Shown here piece by piece: positions 62,701 through 64,000 of a stretch of DNA of 64,000 nt. The DNA is taken from contig CBFFRQ010000034.1 in NCBI GenBank assembly GCA_965644315.1, positions 62,001 through 126,000 on the forward strand. Direction: 5' to 3'. Numbering within the stretch: the first letter of the stretch is position 1; each line of letters begins with the position of its first letter. Below the pieces are notes generated by a model, which ran no database searches, was not told where the DNA came from, and saw only the letters and a program-made list of their open reading frames with translations. A program made the translations under genes and the position numbers. The DNA comes from Caecitellus pseudoparvulus. Its lineage: Eukaryota > Bigyra: Bicosoecida.

Positions 62701-64000
62701 GCTGTGGTAAGTATGTCCTTCGCCTTGGTGGCCACCTCCACGAGCAGCTCGCCAGCTTCGAAGACAGTACCCGACACGGATTCCGGCATGCCCTGCGCCA
62801 TGCCGAGGGCGGCTGTGCCGACCTCCTTCACAAGGTCCACCACGGGGAAGGCCTTGTCAAGGAGTGTGTCGGTGACATTGGACACCTTCTGCACGAAGCG
62901 CAGGGCCTTGTCCACCGTCGAGCTGTTGGACGCGAAGGATTCCACCTTGTCCAGAATGACGCCAGTGAAGTTGCTCAGCTTTTCGATGCCGAGGTCCACA
63001 ACACCCTGCACCTCGTCGGCGATGCGGTTCGCAAGACTGACCAGGACAGTGCGCAGGTCCTCCACATACTCGTCAGCCAGGGACCGCATGTTTGCGATGA
63101 GCTGGTACATGCGCGGCTCCACCTGTGCGCGAACAAAGTCGGCAATCGCATCGGAGTCGGTCAACACATCGAAGACATCGTTGGCAATGTCCATGTAGCC
63201 TTGCAGCTGAGCCTGCACGTCTCCTACAACAGCGTCGATGTTGGCGGACAGGGATAGGATTTGACTCGTCCACCCGTCCAGCGTGTCGATGGTGGGCCCC
63301 AGCACTGCGTCCAGTCGTTCAGCAATGCCCTGCACCACAGGCTTCACTCCCAGGACTGCGTCCACTGCCTTGAGAAGTGGCGCTGGGGAGGGGAGTTTGG
63401 ACACGACCTTGGACACCAGGTCCTCAGCCATGGCCAGCACACGGTTCTTCAAGTTAATAACGCGGCCACCCACCGCGTCTGCCAGCTGCTTGATCTCGTC
63501 CCGCGCCAGAGTCAGCTGTGCTGCGGACGACGCACCCGCAGCCTTCATCTTCGCCACCTGCAGGGCTTTTGCCGCAGAGGCCTCAAATGCCGCTAGATCC
63601 CCCAGAGCCAGGGACAAGACGTCTGTGGACTGGGCCGGCACGGACAAGAGCGCCGTCTGCGCCGAAGCCAGAAGCGGGCCCAGTCCAGGTGAGGCCGCAA
63701 GTGTGCTTGGCGTGGCAGCTTGAACAACTGCTGCAACACGCTGCAACATGGCAACAGCTTGGAGCGCTTCGTGCCCGTCTGGAGGGACAGTTGCGAAGAG
63801 GGAGGCTTCCTCGGTGTCGTCCAGTGCCGCCTCTGCTGCGTTGAGGTCGACGGAAACGCTGGCCCACTGCGCTTGGGAGTCCTCAGGCAGGCTGGCCAGG
63901 GCATCTTCACTGTCCACCAGCCCACTGGCAAGCAGGAAGAGGGCATCAGAGAGGGTGCCAGCTTCATCATTCGCCAGAGCAAGGGTGGATGTGGACGCTG
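41715..64000 (-). CDS. Giant type I membrane protein with ~30 fibronectin-like repeats (5' end outside window)
   Basis: One open frame of more than 7,400 codons runs from the window edge to a TGA at 41715-41717. The frame is still open at 64000, so the N terminus and signal peptide are missing. In protein order: a long helical region (to about 61,310); a mixed domain of unknown type (about 61,300-59,900); a hydrophobic, partly Cys-rich module (59,070-58,560); about 30 repeats of roughly 100 residues, each ending in a VDTTPP-like strand (58,560-45,100); a nested FG-GAP-like segment (47,570-46,030); PKD/REJ-like domains (DGSSSVDPDGTITQ; about 44,560-42,330); one transmembrane helix (42,306-42,238); and a cytoplasmic tail of about 173 residues ending in acidic Ser-rich sequence. 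No intron is needed over 22 kb. The architecture suggests a cell-surface adhesion or mechanosensory protein, with its binding partner unknown. Confidence 0.9.
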   Translation of the reverse strand, partial: ASTSTLALANDEAGTLSDALFLLASGLVDSEDALASLPEDSQAQWASVSVDLNAAEAALDDTEEASLFATVPPDGHEALQAVAMLQRVAAVVQAATPSTLAASPGLGPLLASAQTALLSVPAQSTDVLSLALGDLAAFEASAAKALQVAKMKAAGASSAAQLTLARDEIKQLADAVGGRVINLKNRVLAMAEDLVSKVVSKLPSPAPLLKAVDAVLGVKPVVQGIAERLDAVLGPTIDTLDGWTSQILSLSANIDAVVGDVQAQLQGYMDIANDVFDVLTDSDAIADFVRAQVEPRMYQLIANMRSLADEYVEDLRTVLVSLANRIADEVQGVVDLGIEKLSNFTGVILDKVESFASNSSTVDKALRFVQKVSNVTDTLLDKAFPVVDLVKEVGTAALGMAQGMPESVSGTVFEAGELLVEVATKAKDILTTARKVQQVASKMVDASAVVDMIRGLVQGLIDRLEGLISSWVEVLRSYAVSFANFVPDTISRLLDKGQAFLEETSSKLLSYILDKLAGVFEFVARVARSVRELLDYGQDAIDFLDARKAVVKVFSDVAAALQAVKAVPVAISSSVNSAVTLFDAAENARNMLADTEKHAEVIAQLKERLPALVNTFDLQACMTGSVCIKAVLKATMDTLIGEAGVYADGVKGVQDFIKLMKNEGKALSQAIFGAKDALLQAGATVVRSVKMLFDPLAGTRRLEGVVQQHGRHLSLPLAPRSLSVRSVLARVSGFALKFANLVVSGTEFVRDLVYKVSDFLSPISKGVRTVITALQTFNPGAWVAARIKQVTDFVLSPVRLALEYFKKFRSGVITKLNDVVDFARGFSKKLALLARDKFIRIPELALEVLQGATSVVDRVRPVRDKVESYADIIQRYVAKARRLLGNGTPEGEVDPEALEPPCEEFVPCIHTVKRRAETYSGLMAVKMTHFWYQNFPPAFGSCQIFGYPCRDDKWRYTVPGLFEDWMPQGVEAIDYRRFIMSYYGVGANEGAASILVVMNDDEEILKVVSLLTSEEEPYTGSVADIAIDPDHDILWTCSDKPDWSAADVERKFLPSTARENHIVPFDYSELMDLVSDDSTLFAELVAKREQIEVDVKANSLFYDRESFDAEGILWVGEYYEPGDAKQPKFAPKPPAKPRQRSSTRMRLSGRTPPPAEGDTEDAKDPPARTADEESQENYFTYTMDVAAHHTVSHEYDSSACAHGPYGPFSHGSTARRPSNDEYGEDNYWRKCNKGWVVGYTVGLNGMPRGLDFSLTTTVEETEVLAPNLVVSAGARIKGLIVYDQLGFKNLGVNRCTYTRDGSTCALDFHTLADGTTLLPFQDGIVLGKVLSLDTSKQLTAKHYKLVQPPEPDKLKKRRQSKTKGSTAQRTPNAKPSKTAPTKGQSSKQSLGTSTLKMRGPAGMESISMYDGTDVTFLLVLTSSGSSHVYDQVQRIGALRDDSVYKLGLPVVRNVNPQFTENILYFKVRQHKPPFMLFSHIGPRCLLPVGGDYCKEVSQRPKYSFNRRLAEEGRAHAVSPYRRSLQAGEAPHVEHLALPAELVHAGRTEGSLPAVTIVTEDGRELRVRMAHVMEPGLLGAADALNKPSVHLTESRELQVGQPGGVTSLTPEAPKVGALDPKFDAGIQETSVLMEGSFLFFHLKHPIPVPIVPLFLIVDAGVEVKVDLVISLLLQEKLLAASLVPIVTPFFSAAIQIDVGLGYAGVRAVVRLFSLGIIPTASFGITPGGAVRLCLSMDLAIIYPSITIEAYFAFRLCIKCTCCPIRIKIGFATIKLPKCSLVMCAEKTFEIASYKPYGDAWHTTELFKICNLPPDTTPPEIDAAYASALQVDATTVVTEFGGFYDDENYVRQFSVALGKTPMMQDIAEYFDDEDITTFTFNGVDCPGEDAPAFVSVVAANVEGLASGISVPFVCDASAPQVLDIQVKNAATGQYLNYGDFQVINATDVLSIRFKVVEPAEHAEISQVRFSIGTQEGVDDVLPWADTGSQDLMASKSADWYFAEAGGLDLQHGVYYWVNVESTNSLGLQAVFTSHALFVDHTPALPRIISESGGTLGWGEREDVTFWPSRQRIAVTFQSFVDREGSEVTDYWVNLEEVEPSRMMVPARVGESRHVHLGTSRSWAYTLPLDGMLQHETEYRWSIISANVAGVRDEAFSNGFIVDATRASVLNVRELKVDPDVDYADIVRNPASADPFRTQAPLLPSEYLSQELDFTSSGAILHAAWQSWDETSGVEEILVGVGITPGGADILPWQTLPKRNQQEVVLRNVNLQAQMPAFVTVRVRNGARAEEWMVGDGLMVDTTPPLTDRPYRFLDCNFTTTLCNPRVDVAAQASTAGIHSRWAAGFFDADSFVAHFEVFLGRAPFSAAVEQCADVAGYERGDISPEILDGDKVRRATVARLVDSGECAASLDGPSFHDLAGPVRLPRTTTEWSWSNLTQPLQHGHSYFTTIKATNLAGLVSWMSTSGVVIDTTPPASTSVADGNSRAGGIPNVDPAAASLQLTFQDEPNVLHGTWQAAADAESDIVQYRIWGEDAATSERVTPVYALPNSQASTTYEASLPTFQSLLQGGKYRFAVQSINAAQLSQTSRSPGFAIDTTPPDIKGLALFTNSSFGRRTVVDRSDVVVLTWTAEELESANLLCRASIGTYYRGTDIVDNAVLFPGQLPAPVGANQYADGSVSLPPRVHHPGFGSIFADTLSAALQLRTRLPTAAQARSSTHWITVSGASLPESGTLHAHIRCDNEASGVRIVDVPSTILIDTRPPLPGIVTDGMPGAADAVAQSMTEVLVISWANFLDLESSIVDYRVCAATAADGPCDVVPDHSVGLLEWTVLDLQDDPLTPQQTYFTRVTAVDEAGQATSVWSNGIFIDDTGPVDGAAWARLGLAGAAPASGTFISSTSTFTLHWAGFADNQTGIVRYDVGLGSTPEAADIVFFTRGTLSTQAAMVGLDLAHGQTVYGLVRAVNGIGMSHAVSTVPVSVDTTPPSCFAWDGPVKGVDEDFTSSFLPWLQWSATDPESGVARVQYGIGRLQGADDFLPLQDAPASAREAAHFMEQGVLLPSGEKLYTVVVVTNGAGSVGVCTSDGVIVDSTPPLSLFEPRDGVGAEDVQFTSNATHLSATASFVDGETNIAGVDARVVETLAGGAVSPVTAWTAVEGDPAAGITLPMPPASQGAQLKVEFKATNKAGLSTEIATSGVTVDVTPPTCQTPTDGPVPGQDVDMWAQQGLLGVCWSCSEDASTITAVELGFSRLNGSHWTQPASWLSISPSAECGAVEVLTTGNYRIAVRATNRQGLTSVHWSDGVLVDFTPPVLGPVVDGVSLRGDAAVQRSVRKFAATMQAPIDSESGIQSVECFFGTAPGAADASPVIPLALSAGQDQLTCSFTASADLPEGTYYATFKVRNTAGLLSQRSSNGVAVETSPPVVSPDSARLLRPRITFPTGFSSQSGWPGVVTDAVLSVAATPFADAQSGVAAARVQFVWDAESVPPGTDVVIATVDAAVDAQGALRAESPAVTVFDGARVRAVVTATNGVGLPTSPVSSRPRKVSTTVTVPGTVSDGPAGQEVDTAALHDTLVHLTWGAAQDGRFQTGDFTYEWCLTRAVALLPSGEPNCTVTNLKSVDDALFAVHQVGPGFPLGVQVFAAVVTSNPLGERVVALSDGATYDSTAPVLTNTAVLDSSNPDLANSFVVDASAAVLQLSVAEDETPPTFCSLHTGTAANQTQLGSEQLVLHKSSTLSIPLGLGAAQGLASVSTLVSCENGAGLRSEERVAFTIDSTPPISGRVFFGESVLAAGTTDATFNPVLATASNHLAVAWEGFADQESDVHAIFLHIGTAPDSDNVMPKTLMSSAAQHDLAFGVGADGDALFATLTVVNGVGLNTTATSDPLRIDRSPPDVSSAQVYSSSSAGVNAGVQADSSALAVSWELATILEPHSSLADVSVQWVDETSAPVGSITVLASAGSASVSGLSLSDGTYCAELTVSNSLQATSGAVQAPCVQVDTTPPDVSQLTVQLSDAGSHLDISTAGSATDASAGNISLHAVVCQTVPIKRGAAVRAGRVALEFTSNQDGGLTLQRSCMQDWGLLSSSSLALPRTVLQSGVSYTAYVRATDAVGHSSTIASTPLHVDTTPPEPGTVSDGLPGHLTGSSSGVSTDISVQGSWRSIAAHWTPWQDAESPVVEYVACVGSAPGLDDIVPCTSTGLRTVVQLAVAEGVASALEADDAARAASGSRSLSAFYVTVTGENSAGLSSTAYSDGCFVDSLAPTAGVVVDLPGHVAVGDALTLTPAQLQDVDWTTQGDRIAAAWSGFDDLAGAMAEYAWCIGTAQGVCDVLPMTSVGLATSAAAAGLGIADGQVVFVSVTGTDGAGLQATATSDGIRVDAQAPAVSDISTSTSSETSASIHTALGVRTAAVSSAETLSIAFSTDDGPGVGVVGHEVAVCSDVDFSAEAEDCPLPWLDVGMETAISVQLLEFEAGSAYSARVRARDGLGHVSAVHASPSFVVDNTPPSGGTVAVVPHALRFACDHMVSASAGNWSELLVDPASCTLHANASLETPGAGEYLRSMGVERATLTTWAPLTVLWDGFSDDESSVAGYDVCVGSVPGACDVYPRVNLGPSVNSHTFSHAQLNVSALPRGLSTAAFAFVTVRGENGAGLQTPSTASEVLVRPAGPVPAAAVVQDGVAFEDAQYYTSATTLSARWGGFTAADTAAKHVDGDADLDIAYTVQWGTAPGLGDVQAPVAAGAVESLTVTGLDLHPWSGQTLFATVTALSPQGAKSTAWSNGATVALTPPEVAPDVLPFPVPELGSNATQLRLQSPFAQLQPAAVHSQSNRVVCMWPALHSTVGAHPVTYSVAICPGDALQACTVSSNTTWYSAGAARYAQVAGLDLANGMRYACVLRATDGAGLTSTSTGRSWLMDDSAPSLDSPTVRLEPTTDAQTMQGWPSDATNMVSDHWVQTLADGGSVRVASLRGVRVRFAGVSDPHSGVVGVSWCAGSEPGQCDVLEWVHLPFHTARDAIERGSFLATELGDQHDTALRRALTVVHRRRRLVQEGHAEAVPASLRRFLQDNAEPTFVDVYVTLRVENGAGLTADLSSGALRVDLSAPVPGEVAAQSDVPAPLLSPNASDSANFTALQHSLHSSSLHVLGARWTPWADPDADMLGYFWGVVSTAGLDSLAALASFDASCTAASSIMDCAAQPWPELDVLPLTRVQAGEELVAVASGLPLHQGGSYHVVVAGITSSGKLSVAASPHTLVDATPPAEGEVLELPNSNSSSVDVDYIVAATSSVTVRWSPFLDSDSGIEFYEWTLFAESRTDPVVSVQQPGEDSAQWLNRDQVTLWADVGSALEGFVDGLAFDVSKRYRAAVRACNPAKLCTEVLSDGFTIDDGQPCVGNVSMGADPLQDVEYMPFEDSLAATWTAVVDPAFALPNTSDCVGAQREDGTQVQAGNGTDVDWAVPAAPISHFEWQLRVFLPVEDLPVTLLNTSVATNETVFDTSPVGNATELANTVRDGNATEGPVPNATLFSLANSTESTSQVVTPWEVTGPAYASAWSACCSSYNELLSLHLPFDWAWKPTTQTESLGSGLVGLSHGVLAASARGAIVLLQGADAARVPLSEQSVPSLAALTGQAGDLGLVAVQAGQVTLFELQQGRLAAEVVCTVAAADAANATGAAFTAFSPQPSHLSVAGSTASVMAVGPNGTVAIVTLSLDGECGALGAQQVEHAGVLVRGDSQVLHVLELGQVEGTAPGVSVPDVSVSALTPADLASNVTATASSAGLVVLGAASAGSGNGAVRMVEASSGVEVCSFAGPAAGQLGASVAVRQDPSGELLVAVGAPGVSAAVLFKVDLQRAGTPQAPAPAIGSADATHAMPWCRVVAVLRPHAIKTATLEGVPSGPASDVGHAVAFMDSDSGPLLVAGAPHASTWAESATSTGAVYAATWCTPGTSKAHDRSGALPFKCKACPAAATASHGGADPTCMDCTDRVCTDAGTTVFSGQWGDLPLELGADYQVDIKAISLTGASTMSVSHIFRVDWTPPAAGQVADGLSLDSTEDSESCGDLCDDEIAFTMDNSSAVVSWVGFQDDESSIADYLVSVLVNGVERVPWRSVGTRRNTTISGLDLQQGDHIVSCVLAVNGAGLPSNSSCSDGFFVDRTAPVMLWVKDGLSGPDLDQQTLTDAFTNNWEAGSDVEGEVADFEWAIATHDVADTAFALEATLLEGQWLHPNASMLPVPDLLQWELIGPQTFGSVVRRPLLQNVSAGTPVFTWIRAHNQVGLVSGVASSDGLIVGKSDAKAQPDEETVMGFDTAPSTDYEGQEEAAVPSTTMGAVQLPPGAAGEGQRFTAGSTKGDDDPSLVDGDATPPPADNFKFGEYSFSLRALDDDGEPVEGYRFAKPILVSMFYKVGEDLEAQQASVPKLFFWSAATEQWMNAVDTCTGEDRYEEVFPALNQYSVHVCHLTQFGVFQQLRPQAAVTVTAASNATVVSAMDPAGAGAVVVDAALAAGHTAFTTNAKDFNSSFLVYTWNEGQAGTITLDGSSSVDPDGTITQRSWTVQGIGLDGDLTLGDAVPLQVVGDGQTAVVGPVITPGVYYVTHRVVDDFDAWSTRSVILRVNAKPTAGASIAQPVVQWPSETSSEVTAGSSSDPERQGLTFVWQVLRSPPPISGVVCRALLLQPESVRTVVRATCAGEYTLGVTATDEHGASHSTSLEWFVNDQPLARLQSAPLVRGQQSVNVSAARSSDSHAIAGYEWSAAYKIPISIHPALVASVRALGIADLEWGVADDTFAMVPVLGSGVWQEHAGVPAVQAVADSLLRGGFTARLGPAVGHTVTVVGLNATSSVVVRVSVRDVLGGVGVAERLLTFNLPPQARVEADALDVLLWSGAQAVLRGSSSFDPDGTLLSSAWRVVSAPPSQLTLPEVTSALLQMPTALNTPLQSNASLPVGTYVVQLTVTDDSGEVAATTASIRVLANVPAVSGWQTLPWDLQRGWRGSTQMDLPALGAVLSASVRLVSAAVSCEITEAVAAAWPHAPDACLSVDVTPPMPQPRVAAGTGTVSFPPLQLNSVPGPGVYTLKATLVALVSPRALLLGVVGTASQSSTRVLLSTRLRITVDAPPKVNVTGLGDGAGSLVLGPLGYSAQLPLGGTLALSGRDSRDFEDAQPRPELVWSAPPDASAAVGLPGSRHGVLAVSGARLGRSVFVLTATDAHGHASNVSVQVEVVPPTSEATDGAGQVRDEEAAQGGQYAGLSLVVLVLFVAVLGMVVVVWRSGRARSQQYAAGGQPDPSQAHGESGSALLLVSSGGSDEAADPPAVSVPVGDEPGRARPPADSPVADVSAPIAQVASSPEADGTGKVAEAVEASGTPALPADSPDSSPPTADSAIAPATAAGAASASKASLPEPAARDGASSDSDSSCWETHSGDELGEDSGLLTPPARKSA
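42238..42306 (-). other. Transmembrane helix of the giant protein
   Basis: About 23 residues, YAGLSLVVLVLFVAVLGM followed by VVVVW, are bounded by acidic/Gln-rich residues on the outer side and Arg-Ser-Gly-Arg on the inner side. This is a typical single-pass stop-transfer segment and places the repeats outside the cell. Confidence 0.9.
45100..58560 (-). repeat. ~30 fibronectin-III-like coding repeats with VDTTPP junctions
   Basis: Each unit follows a pattern of VDxTPP, then a DG pair, a Trp (often WxGFxDxES), YxxxxG, a G-x-YyxxVxAxNxAGL strand and SDGVxVD. I can count about 29-30 junction motifs, including degenerate ones such as VETSPP, IDDTGP and VDWTPP. Copies are diverged at DNA level, so this is an old expansion. 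The pattern is of the fibronectin-III/Ig-fold type. Confidence 0.85.
46030..47570 (-). other. FG-GAP-like propeller segment nested inside one repeat
   Basis: The first half of a repeat (to about HFEWQLRVFLP, near 47,600) and its second half (ELGADYQVDIKAISLTG, near 46,000) are separated by about 500 residues. The insert opens with a linker carrying about six N-glycosylation sequons. It then reads like integrin-type blades (LGASVAVRQDPSGELLVAVG, then VGHAVAFMDSDSGPLLVAG) and closes with a Cys module (CKACP, then CMDC). Confidence 0.7.

Noticed and set aside
1-64000. Integrated virus, virophage or transposon
   Set aside because: I found no integrase, transposase, polymerase, capsid-like gene or AT-rich island, and no terminal repeats.

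Overview
The window looks like nuclear DNA of a unicellular eukaryote: GC-rich, gene-dense, with short spliceosomal introns. I could place 13 introns of about 64-236 nt in five genes by restoring reading frame and protein similarity together. The gene set (Sec20 SNARE, EFG1 nucleolar protein, METTL2/6/8-type tRNA methyltransferase, ARH1-type ADP-ribosyl-arginine hydrolase, a DCD-domain protein, huge cysteine-rich and fibronectin-like surface proteins) fits a free-living protist. A stramenopile-type heterotrophic flagellate is a reasonable guess but is not proven by the sequence. I see no bacterial, organellar, viral or transposon genes.

Layout, with strands: (1) 3' end of an unknown gene, 1-549 +; (2) unknown helical protein, 677-2854 -; (3) very large unknown protein, 3057-12115 +, broken by an apparent one-base frameshift in a C run; (4) SEC20, 12404-13861 -, 4 exons; (5) large disordered protein with two cyclic-nucleotide-binding-like domains, 14240-20869 +; (6) ADPRH, 20991-22389 -, 3 exons; (7) 3,243-residue secreted mosaic protein, 23184-33154 +, 4 exons; (8) unknown protein with a weak ankyrin-like segment, 33473-35707 -; (9) DCD-domain protein, 36080-37723 +, 4 exons; (10) METTL2/6/8-like, 38329-39429 -; (11) EFG1, 39650-41463 +, 3 exons; (12) giant type I membrane protein, 41715 to beyond 64000, -, over 7,400 residues in one open exon. 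The twelve genes alternate strand perfectly, so all promoters lie in shared divergent gaps and all 3' ends converge.

Two sequence styles coexist. Genes 2-6 and 9-11 are very GC-rich and full of G/C homopolymers and a small set of recurring short words (GTCGCA, GTGTTCC, GTGACTC, GCGTTTC, AATTTCCGCA) that ignore reading frame and often occur as inverted pairs able to form hairpins. The giant surface-protein genes 7 and 12 largely lack this texture. Introns commonly start GTGCG and end in a C-rich (not T-rich) tract followed by GCAG or ACAG.

Functionally the window mixes housekeeping genes (retrograde ER SNARE, rRNA processing, tRNA methylation, ADP-ribose removal) with two giant extracellular or adhesion-type proteins. 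I see no pathway or operon-like logic linking the neighbours.
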